DNA from: Haemaphysalis longicornis
Lineage: Eukaryota; Arthropoda; Arachnida; Ixodida; Ixodidae
Direction of reading: 5' to 3'
Assembly: GCA_013339765.2 (NCBI GenBank)
Contig: CM023454.1
Coordinates: 135,363,399 to 135,427,398, forward strand
Length of the DNA: 64,000 nucleotides
The translations under genes and the position numbers were made by a program. The notes beneath the pieces were generated by a model. The model had not been told where the DNA came from. It was given only the letters and a program-made list of their open reading frames with translations, and did not search any database. Numbering within the stretch: position 1 is the stretch's first letter; every line of letters begins with the position of its first letter. Of the stretch, positions 53,236 through 63,830 are shown in pieces.

Positions 53236-54465
53236 CTAAGGCACACGCTGGGTAAAACGCTTCATACGAGAAACATGAACGACTTCAGTTGCACGTCTGC
53301 GACGGTCGTTCGAGGCAACGGCAGGAGACACTCTATAGTTTACAGGTGAAGTTTGCTCAATGAAAGTGTATGGGCCAATATAGCGGTGCAGAAACTTCTC
53401 CCACAGTACCGGCACTCGTGTTGGAGTCCACAAAAGCACTTCTTCACCGGAATTAAAATTGATGTGGCGGTGCCCGGCATCCTAATGGGCTTTTCGCTCC
53501 TGCTGCGTTGCTTCAGTGTGGATGCGGGCAAGGTGTCGACAGTGGTTAATCTGGAAGATGAACTGGTCAGAAAACGGGGTAACGTGAGGGACCGGTGCAG
53601 ATAAGAAAGCGGTATCAATAAAGAAGGAAGGGGAATGGCCAAAAATCAGGAAAAATGGTGAGTAGCTAGTGTTGCGCTGAATTGCTGTGTTGTTGGCAAA
53701 GGTTACAAACGGAAGAATTTGGTCCCAGTTGGTGTGCTCTGGTTCTATATACATAGAGAGCATGTCAAAGAGAGTCCGTTGAAAGCGTTAAGTGAGGGCG
53801 TTCGTCTGAGGATGGTAGCTGCTGGTTGTTTTATGAATGGTATGTACCGCTTGAAGCACTTCTGCGACAATTCGGGACAATAAGGCCTTGCCGCTTAAAA
53901 GGACGCCGGGTGCACCGTGGCGCAAGATGATATTGTGCAGCAGAAAGTCAGCGATTTCTTGGGCGCAACCAGATCGTAGAGGGGCCGTCGCGGCGTACCT
54001 GGTTAGATTGTCGACAGCAGTCGCTATCCAGCGATAGCCGTTTGGTGTGCTGGGAAGCGGGCCGTACAGGCCAATACCCACAGCTTGAAATTGTGCCGAA
54101 GGACAAGGTGCCGGTTGTAGCAAGCCGGCTGGCGGAGTCATAGTGCGGTTTCGGTGCGGGCCCTTGGTGCATGTAGAAATATACTTCGCCACGCCTGTCG
54201 ACATCTCAGGCCAAAAGAAGCGACAACGAATGCGGTCGCAGGTTTTGTCAAAACCGAGATGTCCTGCTGTCGGATCATTGTGAAATGCCTCTAACACGGC
54301 TGCGCGTAGCTCCCGAGGTAGGACAGGGACCCACCTGACCCCTGTAGGGTGATGGCTGTAATCGTGCAGATCCCCGTTTTCAAGCCTAAACTTCTTGAGT
54401 TGGCTAGGTAACCGGCTGTAAAAAGTCACGCGGAGCCTTCGATCCGGTTGATTATTATGCGACAA
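53236..54465 (-). pseudogene. third Gypsy integrase and GPY/F tail (decayed)
   Basis: HLGFDKTCDRIRCRFFWPEM marks the zinc-finger region, but CTKGPHRNR replaces the usual CxxC. In the core VGIGLYGPLP, Gly stands where the first catalytic Asp belongs. LLSGKALL stands where the second is expected. SYHPQTNALT is followed by a stop before the Glu region. RYIGPYTFIEQ near 53370 is the GPY/F module. It is clearly non-functional. Confidence 0.8.
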
Positions 54466-54504
54466 AAAAGATCGTCGCGCTGTATGGCCGGGAGACTAAT
54501 GTCA

Positions 54505-55241
54505 TCAACCATGTAAGCAATGGGTGAAAATGGGTAAAGCAGGGCTGCTTGCCGGCGAGAAGCAGACGGCCGATTGCGATATGGGAAAGCACGAGAGGTT
54601 ATCTGCGTCTAATTGCTTGTTGCCGGACTTGTACGTGATGGTAAAATGATGCTGCTGTAGGCGGAGAACCCAACGGCCGAGGTGGCCGGAGAGGTTCTTC
54701 AACGTCGACAACCAATACAATGCATGATGGTTCGTGGCGACATTAAAATGTCCACCGTACAAGTATGGGTGGAACTTTTGGACGGCCCGCACTACCCCAA
54801 GGTATTCCTACTCCGTGATTGTATAGTTTTCTTCTGCCGACGTCAGCGTGTGGCTAGCACAGGTGACCACTCGCTCCCTCTTGCACGAATCGAGTTGCAA
54901 CAAGACTGCACCGATGCCTTGGCCACTGGCGTCCGTGTGTAGCACCGTTGCTGCAGCGTCATCGAAGTGGCAAACACAGGACGCGACGTGAGTGCGTTTT
55001 TTAGAGCTTGAAAAGCCCGTTCGCAATCTTCATTCCAAAAAAAAGCTGTGCCAGATCGCAAGAGGTTATTGAGAGGAGAAGCAACTGTTGCAAAATTTCG
55101 TATGAAGCGGCGGAAGTACGATGCTAGTCCGAGGAAGCTGCGAAGGTCTTTCTGTTGTAGCTGGCGCGGAAAATTTAGAACTGCAGAAATCTTCACAGGG
55201 TCTGGCTGTATTCCGGTTTTGCTCACGATGTGCCTTAACAC
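54505..55241 (-). pseudogene. third Gypsy RNase H region (decayed)
   Basis: LASYFRRFIRNFATVASPLN (end of reverse transcriptase), AFQALKNALTS, LHTDASGQGIGAVLLQ and NHHALYWLSTLKNLSGHLGR appear in order in different frames. At least three frame changes are present. Confidence 0.8.
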
Positions 55242-55362
55242 CTTTATCGATTTGCTGGCGAATGTGCACTTTTTGTATTATTTTGAATACCGGCATTTGA
55301 GAGACACGCCAGTACCTCGTCGAGACGTTGGAGATGTTGCTCAAACGTGGTCGAAAAAACAA

Positions 55363-55960
55363 CGATGTCGTCGAGGTGGCAGAGGCAAGTTTTTCATTTG
55401 AGGCCGTGGAGCATGGTATCAATCATGCGTTTAAATGTCACGGGCGCATTACATAGTCCGAAAGGCATGACTTTGAACTTGTAAATTCCATTTGGAGTGG
55501 CGAAGGCCGTCTTTTCTTTGTCATCTTCGTGCATCGAGATTTGCCAATAACCGGAGCGTAAATCTAGGCTGGAGAAGAACTCCGCTCCTTGAAGGCAGTC
55601 GAGAGCGTCATCGATGCGTGGCATCGGATATACGTCTTTCTTAGTGATCTTATTGAGGGCACGGTAATCAACACGAAAGCGAATCGAGCCGTCCTTTTTC
55701 TCTAGTCACACGACTGGCGTTGACAACGGGCTCGATGATGGACGTATAACATCACGCTTGAGCATGTCAGTGACGTGGTCTTCTATAATCTTCCGCTCAT
55801 GCGAAGACACAGCGTAGGGGCGACGGCGTACAACCGCCGAGCCATCTATCTCAATCCAGTGTGCCGCCACAGACGTTTGTTTTAGCGTGGAGGAATTCAC
55901 ATCAAAATATGCAATGTGCTTCTTCAGTACCTGAAGCACTTTTCTGTCTGTGTGGTTGTC
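55363..55960 (-). pseudogene. third Gypsy reverse transcriptase (decayed)
   Basis: RRRPYAVSSHERKIIEDHV starts the palm. A stop at about 55704 precedes KKDGS and MPRIDDALDCLQGAEFFSSL. MPFGLCNAPVTFKR follows, then a stop at 55394-55396, then the catalytic motif as CHLDD (His for the usual Tyr) at about 55363-55374. Confidence 0.8.
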
Positions 55961-56294
55961 AGGTCTGGGCTAATGGTAGGGGTAAGAGCTGACAAACCTT
56001 ACGAAGTAGTGAGACCGCCCATGTCTGAAGACGTTAGGGAGTTAGAGACGACAGACGCGGGCGCGACATCAACCACTGAAGCGATGGTAACGCCCTTTGG
56101 CAATAGAATGGGGTCAACCGTGGTGTTGATGACGGCCAGAGCTGCAAGTCCCCGTGAAAAGCGGAGAAGGCACGCCGACATGGCAATTCCTCGAGGAAGC
56201 AACCGGGTTGACGGCGAAGGCCACCACATCCCCGTCAGAAATGCTGCTTGAGAAAACCATCAGGACCTCTTCACTAACCCGGGGGCCAGAACGT

Positions 56295-56394
56295 NNNNNN
56301 NNNNNNNNNNNNNNNNNNNNNNNNNNNNNNNNNNNNNNNNNNNNNNNNNNNNNNNNNNNNNNNNNNNNNNNNNNNNNNNNNNNNNNNNNNNNNN
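56295..56394. other. assembly gap (100 N)
   Basis: Exactly 100 N, the conventional size for a scaffold join of unknown length. The true distance, and the missing 5' part of the third Gypsy, are unknown. Confidence 0.99.
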
Positions 56395-57489
56395 TGTGGA
56401 GCTGGACCCTCAGGAATGGCAGTTGCACCTCCGGCGGGTGTTGCGTCAAGGGAGTGGTGAGGGCGAGAACCGGTAGCTGGATTCGGGGCATTTACACGGG
56501 TCAGTGGGGGCCAGTCCAAGTTCAAATGCCGACTTGGTTCAGTTTGCAGTGTGGCCTGTGCGAACGTAGGCTCCTGTTGCGTTTTACGACTTTGCGTTTT
56601 GCATCGCTAGGTGTCCAGACACCTAGCGATTGAAAATCACTCTTTCGATGATGTTAAAGTCACGCTTCTACAGAGCAGTTTTTCTAGCTGTAGGGATCGA
56701 GAACAATGTGAGTCTTAATCTACAAATTTATTACGCTGAAGGGGGGTCATAATGAGAGCCCTGGAACCATGACTAATTCGTGCGCTGCTGACCATTGAAG
56801 CATTGTGACCCCGGTACATACGGGACCTTATAGTTTTGCTGTCCTTTTGCTATGGTAAAATTAAGCCCTTCATGTGCATCGGCCTTTCCCGCGCAGGGCA
56901 TTGCACGGTCTGAGGTTTACAGGCAGCCTGTTGCTCCAGGTGTGAGGTTGTACATTGTAACACCAACAACCTACCGTTATGTTCCGCGGTCACTATAATT
57001 ATCTCGTCCGCTCCCGGCCCCCTACCTAAACTTCCCTTCCCGCCCCCGCTATTTTTTATTTTTTTCTCTCTCATTTCCTTGTCTGAAAGCTCAGCAAGCA
57101 TAACACGCCTCATTAATTACCAGATGGTACCCATTGCCTGTTTATGTCGCCATATGTCATACATATTTTATCCTTGAGAAATGTGAAATGGAATGTTGAA
57201 GCTTTTCATTCCAACCGAGAGTGTAAGAAGTATTTTATTTTGGTGTCTGTTGTGGCTTATGCCCAGGGTGTCTTGTAATCACATTGTGATCCCCAATGCT
57301 GGTGTTGACGGAGTCGTCGCGTCCTTCCTGTCTTTTCGCTTATGTTTCACTTTGCTTCTCTTTTTCATGGTTTTCCTCTTTTTCTTTTCTTCTTTTCTAT
57401 TTTTTTGGTTGCACCTGAGGCACGGCACATACCGGCGGTCGCCTCTCCTTGTTTTCATGTTTTTTAAAAATTGCCGCGCTCCGCCATAT
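56395..57489. other. unannotated DNA after the gap
   Basis: 56395-56560 may still belong to the gag region of the third Gypsy (Pro-rich on the minus strand). A perfect 11-bp palindrome-like CGCTAGGTGTCCAGACACCTAGCG lies at about 56608-56631. The rest shows no recognisable feature. Confidence 0.4.
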
Positions 57490-58140
57490 TTTCTAACTAC
57501 TAACAGTTAACCGGCCGTCCATTGACCTGGGGCGACATGACGAGACGCCGTGTACAAAGGGAAGTGGAGGCGGGGAAGGGGACCCCTCAAATGGGCTCCC
57601 CCATTGGCTTTTCTGGGACCCCTCCAAAGTCGCGGAGGCTGCCTCCGCTTCAGATACAGTAATGGGCCCCGCTTGCATTCTTGACGATGCCGCTGAAGAC
57701 AGTCGGTAGTTAATCCTTGTTTCCTGTCACGCGCATGAAAACTCACTGCTCGTGGCGGCGTGTGCTTTGTAGTTTTTCCCTCTCGGATACACCGGATGCT
57801 TATGGGCCTTTCGCCACCCGTGAACTCGTCGAATTTCCTGTTATCCCCACCACTCGCTTTCATGCAGTGTGTTCCTCCTTACCTCTTTCTTGCCTCCTCC
57901 TAGCCACCTTGTTCCTCCCTCTTCCTTTCCTCCTTTCTTTTTTTTGTGAGGCTCTTTTTCGCCTGCATTTGGCAGAATAAGCTCTGTATGGTGTGTGTGG
58001 TCGTTTGTGTGTTTGTTTCCCATTTGGCTTGTGTTTCGGGGCGCCGCCCCCACTCTGAGTCCGGACGATTTTACCCAAAGCTTTCATTCCTGAGGAAGAC
58101 CGGTCTCAGGTCGAAACTTTGGAAATAAAGTCTCCGAAGA
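57490..58140 (+). repeat. Penelope-like 3'-end remnant
   Basis: The segment ends CTGAGGAAGACCGGTCTCAG, then GTCGAAACTTTGGAAATAAA. This is the CTGA(A/G)GAAG...GAAAC...AATAAA pattern seen at the 3' ends of the other Penelope-like copies here. The upstream pyrimidine-rich DNA (57840-57960) fits a 3' UTR. No coding part is present. Confidence 0.45.
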
Positions 58141-58194
58141 GCGTACTTCTACTTTGTGCCTATCCCTGCAGCAACTAAGGACTGTACTTCACGG

Positions 58195-58195
<1 letters not shown>

Positions 58196-58253
<58 letters not shown>

Positions 58254-58276
58254 TAGATATATATATATATGCATAT
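58196..58276. repeat. (AT)n microsatellite
   Basis: A long AT run with a single CAGATAG interruption, directly abutting the LTR at 58277. Confidence 0.95.
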
Positions 58277-58499
58277 TGTGAGCGATGTTTTTATACCGAT
58301 CGCTACAGTGGTCATTCTCCCCATTTATAGCATCTAGAAACACTCCCATCATCAGCATCATCTTCATTCACCCACCACCGGCTGCCACCCTGATATCCCG
58401 TGCCTGGTGCGACCGTCATCTTCGTCGGAATCTCGGCGGGTTGTTCCTTTCGCGAAGCCGGAATAAACGGTCTGCGCTTCCCCGTGACTTTGCCTTTCA
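58277..58499 (+). repeat. LTR, plus orientation
   Basis: TGTGAGCGATGTTTTTATAC to ...GTGACTTTGCCTTTCA. AATAAACGGTCTGCGC near its end is the polyadenylation signal region. Confidence 0.75.
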
Positions 58500-58550
58500 A
58501 CTGGTGGAGTTGCCTTTTGACCCCGTCCTCCGCCGATCCCACTTACAGCC

Positions 58551-59817
58551 TTGGAGCTCCGTTCCCGTCGGCGCATCCTGCTACCAGCTCCGCCGATGCA
58601 GCGAGAAGCCAGGTCGGAGTCCGCCGCTCAAACGGCGTCGACGTGGTTGCTAACAAGCCCCCAGCGTGACCCTCCCTTCTTCGCTGGTCTTCGCGGGGAG
58701 ATGTCGACGACTGGCTCGACGAGTTCAACCGCGTCAGCCAGTTTAACCGGAGGGATGACGTTTGCAAGCTGCGCATTGTCCCCTTCTCTCTAAACGAGGT
58801 GGCGAAGACGTGGTTCTACAACAACAAGGATGTTTCGCTGATTGGACCACCTTTAGGGATGAGGTACGCCAGGCCTTCGGCACCCCGTCTCTTCGCTCCG
58901 ATTGTGCCAGAAAGAAGCTGAACTCTCGCGTGCAACATCCCGAAGAAACATACATTTCTTACATCGAGGACGTTCTTGCCCTATGCCGCAGGGTGGACGA
59001 AAGCATGCCTGAGGCTGACAAGGTGCGCCACATCTTGAAGGGAATTGCTCTTTTCGCATTTAGCGCCCTTGCTCTTCAGAACCCCACAAGCGTTAATGAT
59101 GTGTGAACAACCTGCCTACGTCTCGACCAGTTGCAGTCTCTTCGCTTGCAACCTCAGGCTTCGTCAACTTGCATGGATGGGGACATGGACTTACGTACCC
59201 TGATACGTAGTATCATCCGTGAGGAGCTAGAAAACCATACCTCACCGTGCCCCCCACGTGACAACTGTCGCCCGAACGCGTTTTACCTGCGAGACCTCAT
59301 TAAGGGGGAGCTTGCGTCCATGACGGCGGTACCATCTGCTAACCCCGCCCCTTCTACCATCCACGCCATGTCATACTGCGATGCCGCTTCGAAACTACCC
59401 ATGCGAGTGGAAGCTCCCCCGCTACCACCCTCTCCCGGACATCTGACAGCAATTTCAACCGGTCCGTATCCTCAGCCATACTACTCGCACGTCCGTCCCG
59501 ACCGTCAGCTTTTCCCGCGGGACCGCCCCGTCTGCTACTACTGTGGTATTCGGGGCCACATTTCTCGCTTTTGCCGGCGACGCCAACAGGACGAGCGACG
59601 AGGTTACGCGCATGATGAACGGGATGACACCCGCTTTGTCTACGGGGCTCGTCGTAATGGGTGTGTTTCGCCTCCTCGCCGTCCTTCGCCTCCTCGAGTC
59701 TCGACCGATATTTCTTATAATCGCGCGGCACGACGTCGATCACCCTCGCCGTATCGCCGCTCACTGTCGCCTCTTCGACCTGCTTCCCATCCCACTGACC
59801 AGGCTTCGGAAAACTAG
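58551..59817 (+). pseudogene. gag: gag with CCHC knuckle (frameshift and stop)
   Basis: The first frame (58551-58793) opens gag and shifts near 58700 into the frame of 58762-59106, which encodes capsid-like AKTWFYNNKDV, FRDEVRQAFG and YIEDVLALCRRVDE. It ends at a TGA (59104). The following frame (59131-59817) has acidic and Pro-rich spacers and the knuckle CYYCGIRGHISRFC at about 59530-59571, then an Arg/Ser/Pro-rich tail ending in ASEN, like the gag tail at 35962-36054 (TSEN). Confidence 0.8.
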
Positions 59818-59846
59818 CGCCTGCAGTTTTTGGAGGGGAAACTGCA

Positions 59847-60600
59847 TTGCTCCGAGAAACCAGAACTCCTCCGGACCGTCCGTCGAACATTTTATCCGTA
59901 GAAGTGGAAGGGGTGTGTATTGATGCGCTTGTGGATACGGGAGCCAGTGTTTCGGTTATTAGTGCACAGTTGAGTTCCCGCCTGAGAAAAGTTAGAACTC
60001 CCTATACCGGTCCGTGTTTACGAGGAGCAAATGGTGATAACATTCGCCCCTCTGGATACTGTACAGTGCGTGTTATGATTGACGGGCTTCTACATCACAT
60101 TCAGTGTGCGGTGCTGACTCTATGTGCTTATCAAATCATTCTTGGGTTGGGACTTTTTATCAGCATCGTCCGCGGTAATTTCGTGCCGACAACCGGCTAT
60201 TCACCTCACCGAGACAGCCATTGCCAGTGTGTAAGATGCGCCAATACAGCGTTTGGTTGCTACCCAAGATTGTGTTCTGCCTCCCGGTGAAGAAACTGTA
60301 TTTTTTGTGGCCTGCGACAATATCGCCGACGGAGATGTCTTTGTCACACCAGCTGGCAGCTTCGCTTGTAAAGGAGCCATAATACCCCCATGTCTCGTTC
60401 GCTTTTAGCGGGGATCTGCTCTAATCGCCGCATCGAATGTTGCCTCTGAGCCGATTCTCCTTCCACAAGGCATTACCGTTGCCACTATTTCCCAGGACGA
60501 CGTTTCCTCTCCAGCACTTTGCCCTCTTGCGTCAGTGCAGTGCGCCTGTAATCCAGAGCTTGCGGTCTCGTGCCTTACTTCTACCATCAGCCCTGAGCTC
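59847..60600 (+). pseudogene. pol: aspartic protease and pol N-terminus (truncated)
   Basis: The frame 59847-60290 has the catalytic ALVDTGASVSVISAQL, SSRLRKVRTP and ...QIILGLGLF. The last is the ILGxD block with the Asp changed. Beyond 60290, shifted frames still resemble the pol spacer of the 35.8-kb element (for example EPILLPQGITVATI). Homology breaks off at about 60605 at the inverted LTR, before any reverse transcriptase. Confidence 0.75.
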
Positions 60601-60607
60601 AGCTTGG

Positions 60608-60823
60608 AAAAGTCACGGGGAAGCGCAGACTGTTTATTCCGGCTTCGCGAAAGGAACAACCCGCCGAGACTCCGACGAAGATGATGGTCGCACCAGGCAC
60701 GGGATATCAGGGTGGCAGCCGGTGGCGCGTGAATGAAGATGATGCTAATGATGGGAGTGTTTCTAGATGCTATGAATGGGGAGAATGACCACTGTAGCGA
60801 TCGGTATGAAAACATCACTCACA
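60608..60823 (-). repeat. LTR copy, inverted
   Basis: It is the reverse complement of 58277-58490 with few mismatches (for example GTCATTCTCCCCATTCATAG and GAATAAACAGTCTGCGCTTC on the minus strand). Confidence 0.85.
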
Positions 60824-60839
60824 CTAAATATATCTAAAT

Positions 60840-60896
60840 ATTTATACATAGATATATATATATATATAGATATAAATATATGTATATATATGTATA

Positions 60897-60953
<57 letters not shown>

Positions 60954-61004
60954 ATATATATATATCTATATATATATATCTATATATATATATATATATA
61001 TTTA
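60840..61004. repeat. (AT)n microsatellite
   Basis: A long AT-dinucleotide tract with occasional TG and TC interruptions. Confidence 0.95.
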
Positions 61005-61859
61005 TCTCGGCCAGCAACTTGCCTTCTTAGGTGTAAAACTGAAGGCCTACGTGGTCTGGAGGGTTTATCACACTATCAGACCACGGAATCTCGAAGTAGG
61101 CATGCCCCGTTTAGTCAAAGGATTTAAATTTCTGTCCGGCGAACGGCAACGTACACGAGGTCCAGCTGAATGAAGATTTTGCTGAGTTTACCGGCTCACT
61201 GAGACTAAAGGAGTACTTTCACGACAGAGTGAAGAGTAACACCGCTGATCCAAAATTACCCTTAACCCGGCATTGGACACCCCTAATTCAGCGAGATAAT
61301 TTTCTTCACTGATACAATAAGGCTGTGCAAGTTGACATCATTTCCGCTGATAAAAAAAAAGTTCAGGGACGAAAGACTTCGGGCTGGAGGAGAAGAAGAG
61401 ACTTCATAAAGAAACACTAAGCTTTCTTCCTGACATTATATTAGGCCTTCGGGTAAAGGTGGAGCTTTCGCCATCTTGAACAAGACAGACTACCTAATTA
61501 AGGTGTACAGACAACATAGTGACACTTCTTTTTACAAAGCAGTGTGTAGCGATCCAAAACCTTCCTTTCAGCTGAACGTGCAGGAAAGGCTATCTTCAGT
61601 TTTTCATAGAGGGAGATTACCGAGACAATTGCATGTTCACTTTTGCCTCTAAATCCACTTCCTGGGTGATTTTACTTGTTACCAAAAATTTATAAGATCA
61701 TCCTCGCCGACCTTTTGTTTTTGCCACAGGCACTGTAACAGAAAATTTGTCCAGCTTTGTAGACATCCCCGTAAAAGACATTCCTGGACCCTCCCTTCTT
61801 ACACTAGGACACGACCGATTTTCTCTGCCAAATATTAGACTTGCGCCTACCTGCCGACA

Positions 61860-62219
61860 GCCTACTCGTCAACATGGACGCTGTCTGCATCTATACGAAC
61901 ATTCCAAATGAGGGCGGCGTTAAGCAGCCATTGAGTTGTATAAATAATCGGATTCTCGCAACAAACCTGTCCATAGTCAAACTGTGAATAACTTCTAACA
62001 ATGAGTCTTAAAGTGAATAAATGTTACTTAAACGACAAGCCCCTAAAACAGACTAATAGAACCACAATGGGCACAAAAATGTGTTCAAACTATGCAAATA
62101 TTTTCCTTGGCAAGCTGGAAAGAAAATTTTTCGCCACAAGAACACTGCAGGCGCTTTTCTATGAAAGATTAATTGATGACATCTTCCTCATCTGGTGTCA
62201 TAGAGAAGCAGCCTTTTAG
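61860..62219 (+). pseudogene. Penelope-like reverse transcriptase core
   Basis: Motif A reads LLVNMDAVCIYTNIPNEGG (about 61861-61920). After a stop, the open frame 62001-62219 carries motif B (TTMGTKMCSNYANIF) and an intact catalytic motif C (FYERLIDDIFLIW). It then stops at 62217-62219. The catalytic aspartates are present, unlike in the other copy, but the frame is interrupted on both sides. Confidence 0.8.
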
Positions 62220-62751
62220 AATTCATTACGGCCTTCAACAACTTGTACGACCACATTTCTTTTTCCCACTTGCATTCGGCATGCGAACTCTACTTCCTGG
62301 ACGTGACAACAAAAATATCTGTAGAACCACTCTCGACTTCCTTGTATAGGAAACCGACGGATAACCACAATACCTGCATTCAAAAGTAGCCATGTCGAGC
62401 ACTGAAAGACTGGCATGCCGTACGGCCAGTCGCTTAGGTTTAAACGGCTCTACTCAGACCCTAATACCTTAACTTCAAAGTGCAAATGGTTTTGAAACAA
62501 TCTCCTATGTCCACAGTATCCGCCGACTTTCATAGATGACGCAATCGCAAAGGCTGACAGGAAAGACAGACTGAACTCCTAAACGATGCGAAACCATCCA
62601 CTTCAAAAGTAGAAACCAACCTTATTCTCACATATTCTGCAAGGGCCCCGAACTTGATTGACAACTTAAAAAGTATTATAATGCCCTCCTCGAAAGCTAG
62701 AAAACGAAACGCGTGTTTTCTGGGACTCCCCGAATGGTGTAGAGGAGAGCT

Positions 62752-63141
62752 ATGAGCATAAAAAGCATTCAAAAATTATGTAAAATGAACACCTTCAAAA
62801 GCAAAGGATGCGAACCATGCGGCAAAGTGCAGTGCAAGCTTTGTCCGATGATGCATAAAACCAGAATCCGCGCAGAGAACAGGGTCACACTTCTTCCGTA
62901 TACAGGGCAACTTCAACTGCGACACGGAAATGTAATTTACCTCCTTGAATGTTTATTCTGCCACGCGAAGTACATTGGACCGACAGGAACAGCCCTCAGA
63001 ATGCGCATTAGCAATCACCAATGTTATGTAACCGCAGTGTTACACCTTCTGATATTGAAGCACATCACCACAGTAGGGCACCCTTTCGACAAATTTGCAG
63101 TCTCTACTTCAGTCAGTCTTCAGGACACATCAAGACCATGA
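62752..63141 (+). pseudogene. Penelope-like GIY-YIG endonuclease
   Basis: CEPCGKVQCKLCPMM is the Cys-rich linker. VIYLLECLFCHAKYIGPTGTA is the GIY-YIG core, and LRMRISNH follows. The frame goes wrong at about 63050; the continuation (GHIKTMKRGNFSRFRI...) lies in the frame of 63021-63230, which ends at the natural-looking stop near 63228. It is broken by one frameshift. Confidence 0.8.
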
Positions 63142-63240
63142 AGAGGGGGAATTTTTCCCGATTTAGAATTTCAACGCTCTTTCAAAGGGTAAACGACAAT
63201 GCTGGTAAACTTACCGCCCTTTCCGTGTAATGTGTAAAGG

Positions 63241-63519
63241 TTTGTGATAGATTTTTCTTGCACCCATTTACTAGTTTCTTGTCTGGATATTTCATTCATC
63301 CCCTGTAAATACCAACTATGCTTGCTGCAGCGGTTCTGAGTTCTTTAACGTCGTAGGATTAGCCGAGCAGTCCTTTAAAGGAACATGGAGACGAGGAATG
63401 CTGACTTGAAAGAAACAGGGTTTTGTGTGTCAACTGATTCATGAACGAAGAAACAGGGATTCTTGATTTTTTCAGGAGAGTGATGATTGGAAGTGGGGGA
63501 AATGAAACACTGGTGCCGC
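63241..63519. other. unannotated DNA
   Basis: Nothing recognised between the Penelope-like element and the next repeat. Confidence 0.45.
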
Positions 63520-63830
63520 CAAATGTTTGGGCCGATCATGTATGGTGGTGCTTTAAAATGCCATACAACATTGAAACAAAGGAGGGGCCCGGTTTCTTTC
63601 TTCGTGCCGTTTATCCTGGTGCTGAGAGAGGTTCCGAAGCTCCAGCCCTGGCAAATAGACAGGGAGGCTATCGACCGGAGCTTGACCAAGGTTCCTAGTG
63701 CCAGCCTTCGTGGTTTTCCTTTCACTTTAAGAAACCCCAACAGGGTTGGTTGCAGCTTATGTTTTCGGGCTAAGGGTCCACGTTGACACCAATGCCGTCA
63801 CAATGAATACTGAAGGTACCCCTTGTGGGG
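63520..63830 (-). mobile_element. isolated 5'-end copy of the 22-28 kb non-LTR family
   Basis: On the minus strand it begins CCCCACAAGGGGTACC at 63830, the counterpart of CCCCGCAAGGGGCACC at 28515. It follows that element's 5' UTR (CCATACAACAT, CTTTCTTCG, GAGCTTG(A/G)CC) to GGGCCGATCAT, then is lost. The downstream ORFs are absent, which is unusual because such elements normally lose their 5' end. Confidence 0.65.

Larger units (their letters stand above)
52963..56294 (-). mobile_element. third, decayed Gypsy-type element, truncated by the assembly gap
   Basis: On the minus strand it ends with an LTR (52963-53193, TGTGAGCGTTTATTGG...CTCTTACA) preceded by a GCGAGGGGGGAAAG polypurine tract. 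It reads backwards through GPY/F, integrase, RNase H and reverse transcriptase to a protease-proximal region at about 56230, where the N gap begins. No 5' LTR was found to the right, so it lies in the gap or is lost. It has many stops and frameshifts. It is older than the neighbour it adjoins. Confidence 0.85.
58277..60823 (+). mobile_element. Gypsy remnant: LTR, gag, protease, then inverted LTR
   Basis: A plus-strand LTR (58277-58499) is followed by a primer-binding-site candidate TGGTGGAGTTGCC (58502), gag and protease. At about 60605 the pol frame stops at a junction with a second LTR copy in the opposite orientation (60608-60823). Reverse transcriptase, RNase H and integrase are absent. 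(AT)n DNA abuts both outer ends. Gag tail and protease resemble the corresponding parts of the element at 35962-39808. Confidence 0.8.
61005..63240 (+). mobile_element. second Penelope-like retroelement, 5'-incomplete
   Basis: Penelope-type N-terminal words (EDFAEFTGSLRLKEYFHDR, PLTRHWTP) appear from about 61170. The reverse transcriptase core follows at about 61850-62219 and a GIY-YIG endonuclease at 62752-63141. Stops and frameshifts lie between blocks. It begins right after (AT)n. No terminal arms were recognised. It is diverged from the copy at 39.9-43.98 kb. Confidence 0.8.

Noticed and set aside
46747..60823. Endogenous retrovirus with envelope
   Set aside because: No signal peptide, transmembrane envelope frame or third ORF is seen after integrase in any of the Gypsy copies. 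They are ordinary LTR retrotransposons.
60776..61173. Frames of repeated Tyr-Ile residues
   Set aside because: They are translations of the (AT)n microsatellite.
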